DNA of 64,000 nucleotides. It comes from Acidovorax soli (GTDB taxonomy: Bacteria; Pseudomonadota; Gammaproteobacteria; Burkholderiales; Burkholderiaceae_C). The translations under genes were made by a program, and so were the position numbers. Positions 24,426 through 33,250 of this stretch are shown piece after piece. The stretch lies in assembly GCF_014207955.1 (NCBI RefSeq), contig NZ_JACHLK010000002.1, positions 310,001 to 374,000 of the forward strand. The letters are read 5' to 3'. Each line of letters opens with the position of its first letter. The first letter of the stretch is position 1. The notes below the pieces were generated by a model. That model was not told the DNA's origin and did not search any database. It was given only the letters and a program-made list of their open reading frames with translations.

Positions 24426-25199
24426 TCAGATCCTTGCGAGCAGTTCGGCCTTCTTCGCCGCGAACTCCTGCTCGGTGAGGATGCCTCTGTCTTTCAGCGC
24501 TGAAAGTTGCGCGATGGCCTCGAAGACGGAGGCTTGCGCGTTGCCGCTGCCGCTGCTGCCGGACGCTGCTGCGGCTTCATGGCCCCCGTGGACGACTGGC
24601 AGGGTCGAGAGGTCCACGGTGCCGTGCTGGCTGGTGAAGCTCAGCGATCCAGTGCCACCTTGCTGCTGGCCAAAGCCGGTGATCTGGTGTTCCAGCGTGT
24701 CGTACAGCGACACCCTGCCACCCACCTCCACCGCCAGGCGGCGCTTGCCTGCGAAGTAGGCATACCGGGTGGCGTTCTGCGCGCCGCTGCTGTTGGGTGT
24801 GCCCAGGTCCGCTGGATACCAGGTGGGCTGGGGATCGGCAGTGAAGAGTGATGGCGGGGTACTGCCGAACCCCATTGCGCCGCTGCGATGGGACTGCGAT
24901 GGGGGAGGGCTCGTCTGCAAGGGGGCCGGTGAACCAACCACAAGGGCGCTGGCCAGTTCGGTGGCCAGCGCATTCACGCGCGCCTTCAAGGCGTCGTTGA
25001 ACATGTCGCCGATCATGAGCATGCCGCCACGCGCCCATTGGCCGCCGCCGCCCAACTCGGGGTGCGAAAACTGCGCCATGGTGCCGTTGCCCCTCTGCAG
25101 GGCCAGCAGCAACTGCCTCACCGCCTCGGGGCTGAAGCCGGTGCGCGATGCCAGGCTGGAAACAAGTTGCCGACCGTGTTCGCTGAGTTCTGGTGCCAT
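24426..25199 (-). CDS. SHOCT-domain protein of unknown function
   Basis: Protein of 257 residues, not recognised apart from its ends. An N-terminal helical segment ([36 protein letters not shown]) resembles a short helix-turn-helix-like unit. A Ser/Pro/Gln-rich linker follows at about 85-130, then a beta-rich middle ([32 protein letters not shown]) and a C-terminal SHOCT motif ([24 protein letters not shown]). SHOCT motifs often mediate oligomerisation or nucleic-acid contact. The start at 25199 has AAGGGG upstream; the longer reading to 25283 lacks one. It follows no obvious partner. Confidence 0.7.
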   Translation of the reverse strand: MAPELSEHGRQLVSSLASRTGFSPEAVRQLLLALQRGNGTMAQFSHPELGGGGQWARGGMLMIGDMFNDALKARVNALATELASALVVGSPAPLQTSPPPSQSHRSGAMGFGSTPPSLFTADPQPTWYPADLGTPNSSGAQNATRYAYFAGKRRLAVEVGGRVSLYDTLEHQITGFGQQQGGTGSLSFTSQHGTVDLSTLPVVHGGHEAAAASGSSGSGNAQASVFEAIAQLSALKDRGILTEQEFAAKKAELLARI

Positions 25200-25254
25200 A
25201 TACCCCTTGGTGAGGTTCCGCTGCGGTCCCGTAGGGTAGCACCAGACCTGTGTC

Positions 25255-25806
25255 TTATGCCTTCGCTTGCGCGGGCAGGTCAAACACCAGGCAGGTGGTG
25301 GTGGCGTGGGCGTACAGGGTGCCGTCGGGGCCTACCAGGCGTGCTTCGGCTGTGGCGAGCTGGCGGCCGCAGTGGATGACCCGGCCTTCGGCGCGCACGC
25401 GGGGCACCTTGGGGGTGATGGCCTTGACGAGGTTCACGCCCAGCTCGGCCGTGGTGTAGCCGCGCCCGGGCAGCATGCGGGTGTGCACCGCGCAGCCCAG
25501 GGCTGAGTCGAGCAGGGTGGCGAACCAGCCGCCGTGCACGGTGCCCATGGGGTTCAGGTGCTCCACGCGGGGCGTGCCCTGGAAGACGGCCAGGCCTTCA
25601 CCCACTTCCACCAGGCGAAAGTCCAGTGTGCGGGCGATGGGCGGGTAGGGCAGCTCGCCGCGCAGCATGGCCTGCATCATCTGCAGGCCATCGAGCCCGG
25701 CCACCTGGTCAGGACGTGCCACGCCCGGGCCCACGCCGGCATCCATGCGGGCCATTATTTCCTGCTCCTGGGCAAGCCATTGTTCGAGTTGGTTGTGTTG
25801 CGTCAT
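25255..25806 (-). CDS. PaaI-family hotdog-fold thioesterase
   Basis: Acyl-CoA thioesterase-like protein of 183 residues. The hotdog motif HLNPMGTVHGGWFATLLDSALGCAVH contains the catalytic pattern NPxGxxHGG with the active Asp in LLDSA, and the following strands include TTAELGVNLVKAITP and VIHCGRQLATAEARLVG. An extra N-terminal helical region (about 1-60) precedes the domain. The start at 25806 is used because upstream codons run through the divergent marR operator. It is divergent from marR and probably regulated with the efflux operon; the thioester substrate is unknown. Confidence 0.85.
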   Translation of the reverse strand: MTQHNQLEQWLAQEQEIMARMDAGVGPGVARPDQVAGLDGLQMMQAMLRGELPYPPIARTLDFRLVEVGEGLAVFQGTPRVEHLNPMGTVHGGWFATLLDSALGCAVHTRMLPGRGYTTAELGVNLVKAITPKVPRVRAEGRVIHCGRQLATAEARLVGPDGTLYAHATTTCLVFDLPAQAKA

Positions 25807-25826
25807 GGGGTTTCCCGGTTGAAGTG

Positions 25827-25857
25827 TTGCATATGCAATTATTGCAGATACAATAAT
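25827..25857. promoter_or_regulatory. marR/paaI intergenic palindromes and leaderless promoter
   Basis: TTGCATATGCAA (25827-25838) is a perfect 12-bp palindrome. ATTATTG (25838-25844) and CAATAAT (25851-25857) form a second perfect inverted repeat with a 6-bp centre. TTGCAT (25827-25832) and TACAAT (25849-25854) fit a -35/-10 pair with a 16-bp spacer; the marR ATG is 7 bases after the -10. MarR binding to one or both is the obvious inference. Confidence 0.6.
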
Positions 25858-25861
25858 CTCC

Positions 25862-26347
25862 ATGCAAGCCGAAACAGCCACCTTCGAGACACCTGCCGTG
25901 CCCCGGCGACCGCAGGGCTGTACCAACTTCAAGCTGCGCCAGCTGCTGCGGCGCGTGGGCCAGCACTACGACACCGAGATGGCCAAGTGCGGTCTCAAGA
26001 CCACGCAGTACTCGCTGCTGTCGCATGTGTTCAAGCTCGGGCCCATCCGGCCGGGCGACCTGGCGGCGGAGATGAAGATGGATGCGTCCACCCTCACGCG
26101 CAACCTGCGTCCGCTGGTGGATGCGGGCTGGGTGACGCTGGAGGCGGGCACCGATGCACGCAGCCGCCTGGTGCACATCACTGACGCGGGCCGCGACAAG
26201 CGCGCCGAGGCCCAGCGCTGCTGGAAGGTGGCGCAGGTCTCGCTCAATGACCTGCTGGGCCTGGAGCGCGTGATGGCGCTGCACGCGCTGGCCGATGAAT
26301 CCCTGGAACTGCTGTCCCCCGTATCGGAGCTTGACCATGGCGAGTGA
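25862..26347 (+). CDS. MarR-family transcriptional regulator
   Basis: Regulator of 161 residues with a winged HTH: KTTQYSLLSHVFKLGPIRPGDLAAEMKMDASTLTRNLRPLVDAGWVTL and the wing DARSRLVHITDAGRDKRAEA. Dimerisation helices lie at both ends (CTNFKLRQLLRRVGQHYDTEM). The first transcript base is predicted at or next to the ATG because the -10 box is 7 bases upstream. The 3' end overlaps the MFS transporter start by 11 bp, so regulator and transporter are one operon, a common MarR-efflux arrangement. Confidence 0.92.
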   Translation: MQAETATFETPAVPRRPQGCTNFKLRQLLRRVGQHYDTEMAKCGLKTTQYSLLSHVFKLGPIRPGDLAAEMKMDASTLTRNLRPLVDAGWVTLEAGTDARSRLVHITDAGRDKRAEAQRCWKVAQVSLNDLLGLERVMALHALADESLELLSPVSELDHGE

Positions 26348-27593
26348 TGTGCTCAACCCCCCCGCGTCGAGCGGCCGCAAGATCGCCGTCTGGCTGGTGC
26401 TGTTGGCCGCAGCCGGTGCCTTTGCCCTGACCATGGGCACGCGCCAGACCATGGGGCTGTTCCTCTCAGCCCTCAACACCTCCACCGGCCTGGGCGTGGG
26501 CAGCATCAGCCTGGCCTTCGCGTTCGGCCAGCTGTGGTGGGGCCTGACCCAGCCCTTTGCGGGCGCGGTGGCCGACCGCATCGGCACCGGGCGGGTGATT
26601 CTGCTGGGCGTGGCGCTGGTGGCGGTGGGCACCATCATCACGCCGCTGATGACGACGACGGCCGGGCTGATCCTGGCCATCGGCGTGCTGGCCGCAGGCG
26701 GCGCCGGCATGGCCGGCCCCTCGGTGCTGATGGCGGCGAGCACGCGCCTGGTGCCCCCGGCCCAGCGCGGGCTGGCCACCGGCATCGTGAATGCGGGCGG
26801 CTCCTTCGGGCAGTTCGCCATGGCGCCCATTGCCATCGGCCTCACGGCTGCCGTGGGCTGGGCCAGTGCCATGCAGTGGCTGGGCGTGCTGGTGCTGCTG
26901 GCGCTGCCGGCGGCGTTGGTGCTCAAGGGCAATTCCAAGGCGCTGGCGGCCCAGGCGGCCGCGGCATCGGGCACCCAGGCGCTGACCGCGCGCCAGGCCA
27001 TCGCCCAGGCACTGGCCACGCCCAGCTACCTGTACCTGGCGGCGGGCTTTCTGGTCTGCGGCTTCCATGTGGCCTTTCTGGCCACGCACCTGCCAGGCGT
27101 GATCGCGGCCTGCGGGCTGCCACCCGAAGTTGGCGGCTGGTCGCTGGCCATGATCGGGCTGTTCAACATCGTCGGCAGCCTGGCCATGGGCTGGGCCGTG
27201 GGGCGCTGGCGCATGAAGTCGCTGCTCTCCATCCTGTACGCCACGCGCGGCCTGGCGGTGCTGATCTTCCTGTTCGCCCCCAAGACCACGGCCGTGGTGC
27301 TGGTCTTTGCCGCGGTGATGGGGGTGAGTTTTCTGTCCACCGTGCCGCCCACGGCCGGCCTGGTGGCCAAGATGTTCGGCACGGCCAACATGGCCATGCT
27401 GTTCGGCCTGGTGATGCTCTCGCACCAGATCGGCGGCTTTTTCGGCGCCTACCTGGGCGGCAGCGTGTTCCAGGCCACGGGCAGCTACGACTGGGTCTGG
27501 TACATCGACATCGCGCTGGCCGTGGGTGCCGCGCTGGTGAACCTGCCGATCCGTGAGGCGCCGCTCAAGCGCCTGGTGCCTGCCGCGGCTTGA
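26337..27593 (+). CDS. MFS transporter
   Basis: Twelve-helix inner-membrane carrier of 418 residues. The loop 2-3 region is GAVADRIGTGRVILLGVAL, the major facilitator signature DRxGxxx; a basic central loop near residues 200-225 splits the two six-helix halves. RLVPPAQRGLATGIVNAGGSFGQFAMAPI is typical of the oxalate/formate or monocarboxylate-like branch. The start at 26337 lies inside the marR 3' end. Substrate is unknown; position between MarR and the MaoC/MATE genes suggests organic acid or drug transport. Confidence 0.9.
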   Translation: MASDVLNPPASSGRKIAVWLVLLAAAGAFALTMGTRQTMGLFLSALNTSTGLGVGSISLAFAFGQLWWGLTQPFAGAVADRIGTGRVILLGVALVAVGTIITPLMTTTAGLILAIGVLAAGGAGMAGPSVLMAASTRLVPPAQRGLATGIVNAGGSFGQFAMAPIAIGLTAAVGWASAMQWLGVLVLLALPAALVLKGNSKALAAQAAAASGTQALTARQAIAQALATPSYLYLAAGFLVCGFHVAFLATHLPGVIAACGLPPEVGGWSLAMIGLFNIVGSLAMGWAVGRWRMKSLLSILYATRGLAVLIFLFAPKTTAVVLVFAAVMGVSFLSTVPPTAGLVAKMFGTANMAMLFGLVMLSHQIGGFFGAYLGGSVFQATGSYDWVWYIDIALAVGAALVNLPIREAPLKRLVPAAA

Positions 27594-27621
27594 AGCCCCA
27601 CACCCTCCCAAGACACTCCCC

Positions 27622-28089
27622 ATGACAAGCACCGTGCAACCCCTGTACCTCGAAGACATGGCCGTGGGCCGGCGTTTCCAGAGCGGCGAACACGCGATGG
27701 ACGCGGCGCAGATCATTGCCTTCGCCCAGCAGTTCGATCCGCAGCCCTTCCATATGGATGACGCCGCCGCCCAGGGCACGCTGTTCGGTGGCCTGGCCGC
27801 GAGCGGCTGGCACACGGCGGCCATCACCATGCGCCTGCAGGTGACCACGGGCCTGCCGGTGGCGGGCGGCATCATCGGCGCCAGCGGCGATGTGGCCTGG
27901 CCCCGGCCCACGCGGCCCACCGATGTGCTGCATGTGGTGAGCGAGGTCATGGAGGTGAACCCCTCCAGGTCCAAGCCCGACCGCGGCATGGTCACCATCC
28001 GCAGCGAGACACGCAACCAGAACGGCGAGGTGCTGCAGATCTCCACCGTGCGCATCGTCGTGCCGCGCAGGCCGGGTGCTGCGTCATGA
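27622..28089 (+). CDS. MaoC-like dehydratase
   Basis: Hotdog-fold protein of 155 residues resembling (R)-specific enoyl-CoA hydratases. The MaoC signature is present: EDMAVGRRFQSGEHAMDAAQIIAFAQQFDPQPFHMDDAAAQ then GGLAASGWHTAAITMRL, with the catalytic Asp/His dyad in DPQPFHMD. It may hydrate an enoyl-CoA or related thioester. It lies 28 bp after the MFS gene and overlaps the MATE gene by 4 bp, so it belongs to the marR operon. Confidence 0.88.
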   Translation: MTSTVQPLYLEDMAVGRRFQSGEHAMDAAQIIAFAQQFDPQPFHMDDAAAQGTLFGGLAASGWHTAAITMRLQVTTGLPVAGGIIGASGDVAWPRPTRPTDVLHVVSEVMEVNPSRSKPDRGMVTIRSETRNQNGEVLQISTVRIVVPRRPGAAS

Positions 28090-29507
28090 CCGCGACGACG
28101 GCGGCAGCCGCGATGAACCCACGCACGCGCATGCTGCTGGAGGCGCCCATCGCCCCCACGCTGCTGCGCCTGGCCCTGCCCAATGTGCTGGTGATGCTGG
28201 CCCAGGCCGGAGTGGGGCTGATCGAGACCTATTTCGTGGGCAAGCTTGGCACCGATGCGTTGGCTGGCATGGCGCTGGTGTTTCCGGTGGTGATGCTGAT
28301 GCAGATGATGTCGGCCGGCGCCATTGGCGGCGGGGTGGCAGCGGCCATCGCGCGGGCCCTGGGTGCGCGCCGGCGCGACGATGCGGACGCCCTGGTGCTG
28401 CACGCCCTGGTCATCGGCCTGGTGTTTGCGCTGTGCTTCAGCGTGGCGGTGGTGGGCGGCGGGCGCTGGCTTTACACCCGCATGGGCGGGGCCGGGGGCG
28501 CGCTGGAGGCGGCGCTCATCTATTCGAACTGGGTGTTTGCCGGCGCCATTTGCGTCTGGGTGTTCAACACCCTGGCGGCCATCATCCGCGGCACGGGCAA
28601 CATGGCGGTGCCAGCCTATGTCACGGTGTGGGGGGCGCTGGTGCTCATTCCGCTGTCGCCACTGCTGATCTTTGGCTGGGGCCCGCTGCCGGGTCTGGGC
28701 ATCGCGGGCGGTGCCATTGCGCTCATGGCCTACTACGTGCTGGGCAGCGCCGTGCTGGCCTGGTACCTGTGGTCGCCGCGCAGCCTGCTGCGGCCCTCGT
28801 TCAAGGGGCTGCAACTGCGCTGGCCGCTGTTTGCCGACATCCTGCGCGTGGGCCTGGTGGGGGCGGTCTCCACCGTGGCGACCAATGTCGCCATCGGCGT
28901 GACCACGGCCATGGTAGGCGGCTTCGGCACGGCGGCCATCGCGGGCTATGGCACGGCATCGCGCCTGGAGTACCTGCTGGTGCCGCTGGTCTTTGGCTTT
29001 GGTGCACCGCTGGTGGCCATGGTCGGCACCTGCATCGGCGCGGGCCAGCGCGAGCGCGCCCTGCGCGCCACCTGGGTCGGCGCCGCCATGGCCTTCGGCA
29101 TGACCGAGGCCATCGGCCTGTGGGCCGCGCTGTTTCCCGCCACCTGGCTGTCGCTGTTCGCCAGCGACCCGGCCATGATCGCCGCGGGCAGCCAGTACCT
29201 GCGCACCGTGGGGCCGGTCTATGGCTTCTTCGGCCTGGGGCTGGTGCTGTACTTTGCCTCGCAGGGGGCCGGCCGCCTGTTCTGGCCCGTGGCCGGCAAC
29301 CTGGCGCGGCTGGCCGTGGCGGTGGCTGGCGGCTGGCTGGCCCTGCGCTGGAACGGGGGGCTGGCCGGTGTGTTCGCCGCCCAGGCGCTTGCGCTGCTGG
29401 TCTATGGCGTCGTGATCGGCTGGGCGATTGCCGGCGGCGCCTGGTTCGGCCGGGTGGGCTGGCCGAGCAGCCCGGCGGGGCTGCTGCGGCGCGTTCCCCA
29501 GCCGTAG
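28086..29507 (+). CDS. MATE-family multidrug/metabolite efflux transporter
   Basis: Inner-membrane protein of 473 residues with about twelve helices in two homologous halves: LALPNVLVMLAQAGVGLIETYFVGKLG opening half one and VGLVGAVSTVATNVAIGVTTAMVGGFG opening half two. MATE proteins export cationic drugs or metabolites using Na+ or H+. The ATGA overlap with the MaoC gene ties it to the marR-led operon. The repeat-rich spacer after its stop probably ends transcription. Confidence 0.9.
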   Translation: MTATTAAAAMNPRTRMLLEAPIAPTLLRLALPNVLVMLAQAGVGLIETYFVGKLGTDALAGMALVFPVVMLMQMMSAGAIGGGVAAAIARALGARRRDDADALVLHALVIGLVFALCFSVAVVGGGRWLYTRMGGAGGALEAALIYSNWVFAGAICVWVFNTLAAIIRGTGNMAVPAYVTVWGALVLIPLSPLLIFGWGPLPGLGIAGGAIALMAYYVLGSAVLAWYLWSPRSLLRPSFKGLQLRWPLFADILRVGLVGAVSTVATNVAIGVTTAMVGGFGTAAIAGYGTASRLEYLLVPLVFGFGAPLVAMVGTCIGAGQRERALRATWVGAAMAFGMTEAIGLWAALFPATWLSLFASDPAMIAAGSQYLRTVGPVYGFFGLGLVLYFASQGAGRLFWPVAGNLARLAVAVAGGWLALRWNGGLAGVFAAQALALLVYGVVIGWAIAGGAWFGRVGWPSSPAGLLRRVPQP

Positions 29508-29570
29508 ACTGGAGCTTGCCCGCTGCGGGTGGGCCTGACGTGGCCAGTGTCAGTGCTCCTGCGCAAGGGC

Positions 29571-29655
29571 CGCCCCGCCGCGAAGGCGGCGTATCCAGCC
29601 CCTGCGCTGGGAGCGTCCCCCTGGGGGGAAGGCGCGAAGCGACTCAGGGGGGCCT
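29571..29655. repeat. GC-rich stem-loop intergenic element between convergent genes
   Basis: Three consecutive stems are visible: CGCCGC/GCGGCG (29576-29591), CCAGC/GCTGG (29595-29610) and CCCCC/GGGGG (29617-29627), followed by GGCGCGAAGCGACTCAGGGG. From memory, closely similar elements are scattered between genes in Comamonadaceae genomes. Only this copy was seen in the window. It may act as a bidirectional terminator for the MATE and SDR genes. Confidence 0.55.
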
Positions 29656-29656
29656 C

Positions 29657-30460
29657 TTATACTGGCACGGTGTAGTTCAAGGTCATGCGCCCGCCGTCCA
29701 CGGTGACGATCTCGCCCGTCACATAGCTCGCCGCATCGCTGGCCAGCCAGGCAACCACATCGGCGATTTCCGAGGGTTCGCCCAGGCGCTTCATGGGCGT
29801 GCGCGACATGATCTTGGCCTTGGCTTCCTCGCTGGTGAGCACGGCCTTGGCGGCCAGCTCGGTGGCGATGGTGCCCGGGGCCACCGCGTTCACGCGCACG
29901 TTCCTGTCGGCCAGGGCCAGCGCCATCACGCGCGTGAGCTGGTTGATGCCGCCCTTGCTCACGTTGTAGCTCGAAATGCTGGGGATGGTGAGCACGCCGT
30001 TGACCGAGCTCATGTTGACGATGGAGCCGCCGCCCGAGGCCACCATGGCGCGTGCCACGGCCTGGCCCATGAGGAACGAGCCCTTGAGGTTGACGCGCAG
30101 CACGGCGTCGAAATCCGCTTCGGTCACGTCGAGGAAATCCGCCGCGCGGAAGATACCGGCGTTGTTCACCAGCACGTCGATGCGGCCATGGGCCTTGAGC
30201 GTCTGCGCCACCAGCGCATCCACCTGGGCCTTGTCGCCCACATCGCAGTGCACATACAGGGCGCCCAGCTCCTGGGCCAGGGCCTTGCCGCGGGCATCGT
30301 CCAGGTCGGCGATCACCACGTGGGCGTTCTCGCGGGCAAAGCGGCGCACGCAGGCCTCGCCAATGCCCTGGGCCCCCCCGGTAACGATGCAGACCCGGCC
30401 CTGGTGGCCGAAGTGGACGGTGGACGGAGCAAAAGAAGAGGGCGCAGCAGAGAATGTCAT
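29657..30460 (-). CDS. short-chain dehydrogenase/reductase (SDR)
   Basis: NAD(P)-dependent oxidoreductase of 267 residues. Cofactor motif TGGAQGIG is at residues 27-34, NNAG follows LVNNAGIFRAADF, and the catalytic Ser-Tyr-Lys set is MSSVNGVLTIPSISSYNVSKGG. VTVDGGRMTLNYTV at the end is the usual substrate-loop closing motif. An Asp at the end of strand 2 (VVIADLDDARG) predicts NAD preference. A 17-residue N-terminal extension precedes the fold, so a later start is possible. Substrate is unknown. Confidence 0.9.
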   Translation of the reverse strand: MTFSAAPSSFAPSTVHFGHQGRVCIVTGGAQGIGEACVRRFARENAHVVIADLDDARGKALAQELGALYVHCDVGDKAQVDALVAQTLKAHGRIDVLVNNAGIFRAADFLDVTEADFDAVLRVNLKGSFLMGQAVARAMVASGGGSIVNMSSVNGVLTIPSISSYNVSKGGINQLTRVMALALADRNVRVNAVAPGTIATELAAKAVLTSEEAKAKIMSRTPMKRLGEPSEIADVVAWLASDAASYVTGEIVTVDGGRMTLNYTVPV

Positions 30461-30511
30461 GCCCGGATGGTAGCCGCTTGGCGGCGATGTGCCGGCTGTG
30501 CCGGCATGGGC

Positions 30512-30751
30512 CTAGCGGCGCAGGGTGGGGCGCCGGGCGGTCTTGCTCTTGGCGATGCCGGCCGGGCCGGCGCCCTTGTGGCCCGCGTGCAGTGCAGCGG
30601 GGCGCCGCAAGGGCTTGAACCGGGCGCGCTCGCGGCTGGCGCGGTGGCCACGCCACAGCCAGGCAAGCGCCAGCATGAGCACCACGGTCCAGGCCGTCAC
30701 CAGCCGGGGGTTGGCTGCCAGCCAGGACATGGCGAATTCCAGATACTCCAT
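30512..30751 (-). CDS. small single-pass membrane protein, basic C-terminus
   Basis: Possible gene of 79 residues, not recognised. The start at 30751 gives MEYLEFAMSWLAANPRL, one transmembrane helix (VTAWTVVLMLALAWLWRG, about 19-36) and a strongly basic tail rich in Arg and Lys (RRPAALHAGHKGAGPAGIAKSKTARR). A longer reading to 30961 overlaps the divergent GGDEF-EAL gene and is rejected. The tail could bind nucleic acid or phospholipid; there is no motif to decide. Confidence 0.5.
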   Translation of the reverse strand: MEYLEFAMSWLAANPRLVTAWTVVLMLALAWLWRGHRASRERARFKPLRRPAALHAGHKGAGPAGIAKSKTARRPTLRR

Positions 30752-30860
30752 GGGCGGGGACGCTATCACAGCACGAACGTGCGTCGCATGGGTGTAAACA
30801 ATCATCAACAATCTGGCCGCTGCCCCGGGTTTTGTTGAAACCCTTGGATACACTGCAAGC

Positions 30861-33131
30861 ATGAGCGACCTGACGGCCACCGTGACCGAAGCGCCTTCCC
30901 ACGCCAAGGCCTTGCTGCAGCTGTGCAAGCGCCTGGAGCGGGCCTGGACCTTGTCCGACATCCTCGATGCGGTGTCGCCGGTGGCGGTCCAGGTGCTGGG
31001 CTATCCCCATTGCTGGCTTGGGGTGTATGGGGTGAAGCCGGGGTTCGTGACCATCCTGCTGCACTCCAGCGAGCGCACCGACCTGGAAATGGCCCGGGCC
31101 GTCGATGCCATCGAGATTCCCATCGAAGGCGACTCCATGGTCCAGGAGATCATGGCGGCGGACCACGTGGTGGTGGTGGTCGACGCGCGCACCGACCCGC
31201 GCACCAACAAGGAGATCGTGGCGGCGCTGCAGAACCGCACCATCATCAATGTACCCCTGGTCATGGCCGAGCAGCGCCTGGGCTCCGTGGGCCTGGGAAC
31301 CTACGGCGATGCCGAGGGCGTGCGCCCGCCCTTGCCCTGGCAGATCGACTTCATGCAGGCCATGGGCGCCCATGTGGCCGTGGCCATGGACCGCGTGCGC
31401 TTCATGCAGGCCCGCAAGGATGCCGAGGATGCGCTCTACCATGAAAAAGAGCGCCTGCAGGTCACGCTGCATTCGATCGGCGATGCCGTGATCTCTGCCA
31501 ATGCCCGCGGCGATCTGCTCTACATCAACCCGGCGGCCGAGGCGCTGACGGGATGGAACCTGACCGCCGCCGTGGGAAAGCCCTATGGCGAGGTGTTCCG
31601 GCTGCGCGGCCCCGAGGGCGCCGGAGAGCCGGCCCCCGACATGATGGCCGCCGCCATTGCCGCCGCCCAGGCCCTGCGCTACCCGGAGCTGCAGCTGCAG
31701 CCCCTGCAGGGCGGCACCGTGCTGGTGGAGGCGACGGTCTCGCCCATCAAGGATGCCGATGGCGAGGTGCAGGGGGCGGTGCTGGTATTCCGCGATGTGA
31801 CGGAGCAGCGCCGCCTGAGCCACGAGATCGCCTACCAGGCCCTGCACGATGAGCTGACCGGCCTGGGCAACCGGCGCGCTTTCGAACAGGCGCTGGACCG
31901 TGCCTTCGAAGGGACGCGGGGCACGGCCCAGCACGATGTGGTGTGCTACCTGGACCTGGACGAGTTCAAGGTGGTCAACGACACCTGCGGCCATACCGCC
32001 GGCGACACCATGCTGCGCGAGATCTCCGCACTTTTCTCCGGCCTGCTGGACGGGCAGGACCTGCTGTGCCGCATCGGCGGGGACGAATTCGGCATCCTGC
32101 TCGCGGGGCGCAGCGTGGCTGCTGCGCTGCAGCTGGCCGAGCGGCTGCAGCAGGCGCTGGCGGGCTACCACTTCGTCTGGCTGGAGCAACGCTTTGGCGT
32201 GGGTGTCAGCATCGGCATGGTGGCGCTCGATGCCCAGACCGAGAGCGTGGGCGCCTTGCTGCAGGCGGCCGACAGTGCCTGCTACGTGGCCAAGGAGGCG
32301 GGCCGCAACCGCATCCACCTGTTTGCCATCGACGACCCTGCGCTGGCGCAGCGCTATGGCGTCATGGAGTGGGTGAGCCGCATCGAGCATGCCCTGCTGC
32401 ACGACCGGTTCGAGCTGTTCGCGCAGCCCATCGTGCCGCTGCAGGGCAGTGAAGCGCAGGGCTTGCTGCATTGCGAGATCCTGCTGCGCATCCGCAGCGA
32501 GCAGGGCGAACTGGTGCTGCCGGGCCGCTTCATGCCGGCCGCCGAGCGCTACCACCTGGCCGCCCGGGTGGACCGCTGGGTCGTCACCCATGCGCTGCGC
32601 TGGGTGGTGGCGCAGCAGGACCGCATCGGGCAGTGCTCGATCAACCTGTCGGGCCAGTCGCTCGGGGATGCGGCCTTCACCGCCTTTGTGCTGCAGGCGC
32701 TGGCGCATGCCGATGTGCCATGCTCCAAGCTGTGCTTCGAGATCACCGAGACGGCCGCCATCAGCAACCTGCACACGGCCAACCATTTCATTGCGTCCCT
32801 GCGGGCCAGCGGCTGCAAGATCTCGCTCGACGATTTCGGCAGCGGCCTGTCGTCTTTTGCCTACCTGCGCAATCTGCCGGTCGATGTGCTCAAGATCGAC
32901 GGCCAGTTCGTGCGCGACATCGACCGCGACCCGGTGAGCCTGGCCATGGTCAAGTCCATCCACGAGATCGGCTGCCTGATGGGCAAGCGCACGGTGGCCG
33001 AGTTTGTCGAGAGCCCGGCCCTGGTGGGCATGCTGCAAGGGATCGGGGTGCACTATGCCCAGGGCTATGCGGTCGGCCGCCCTGTACCGCTCGCACAGGT
33101 GCTCGAAGGGCATCTGGCCCCGCACCCATGA
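30861..33131 (+). CDS. GAF-PAS-GGDEF-EAL c-di-GMP signalling protein
   Basis: Cytosolic protein of 756 residues. An N-terminal GAF-like domain (about 15-185, with the linker helix WQIDFMQAMGAHVAVAMDRVRF) is followed by a PAS domain (about 205-320; DAVISANARGDLLYINPAAEALTGW), then GGDEF (about 325-490) with intact metal site LDLDEFKVVNDTCGH and IGGDEF. The EAL domain has EIL in place of EAL but keeps the metal and catalytic residues in INLSGQSL, FEITETAAI, LDDFGSGLSS, KIDGQFVRD and VAEFVES. Either activity is possible. It may share a transcript with the next GGDEF-EAL gene, 119 bp downstream. Confidence 0.9.
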   Translation: MSDLTATVTEAPSHAKALLQLCKRLERAWTLSDILDAVSPVAVQVLGYPHCWLGVYGVKPGFVTILLHSSERTDLEMARAVDAIEIPIEGDSMVQEIMAADHVVVVVDARTDPRTNKEIVAALQNRTIINVPLVMAEQRLGSVGLGTYGDAEGVRPPLPWQIDFMQAMGAHVAVAMDRVRFMQARKDAEDALYHEKERLQVTLHSIGDAVISANARGDLLYINPAAEALTGWNLTAAVGKPYGEVFRLRGPEGAGEPAPDMMAAAIAAAQALRYPELQLQPLQGGTVLVEATVSPIKDADGEVQGAVLVFRDVTEQRRLSHEIAYQALHDELTGLGNRRAFEQALDRAFEGTRGTAQHDVVCYLDLDEFKVVNDTCGHTAGDTMLREISALFSGLLDGQDLLCRIGGDEFGILLAGRSVAAALQLAERLQQALAGYHFVWLEQRFGVGVSIGMVALDAQTESVGALLQAADSACYVAKEAGRNRIHLFAIDDPALAQRYGVMEWVSRIEHALLHDRFELFAQPIVPLQGSEAQGLLHCEILLRIRSEQGELVLPGRFMPAAERYHLAARVDRWVVTHALRWVVAQQDRIGQCSINLSGQSLGDAAFTAFVLQALAHADVPCSKLCFEITETAAISNLHTANHFIASLRASGCKISLDDFGSGLSSFAYLRNLPVDVLKIDGQFVRDIDRDPVSLAMVKSIHEIGCLMGKRTVAEFVESPALVGMLQGIGVHYAQGYAVGRPVPLAQVLEGHLAPHP

Positions 33132-33250
33132 GGCCCGCCGTGCATTGCCCCGCCGCCAGCGCAGGCCCCGCAAAGGGGCGGCAGGCCATGGCACCGCCCA
33201 GGCGGGCACGCCAGTTGCATGCGGTGCTTGGGTAACGGGAGCTATCCAGG

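Noticed and set aside
29550..33209. A minus-strand open frame of more than 1,200 codons across the GGDEF-EAL gene and the SDR gene.
   Set aside because: Its sequence is an antisense shadow with low-complexity composition and would need to overlap two real genes fully.
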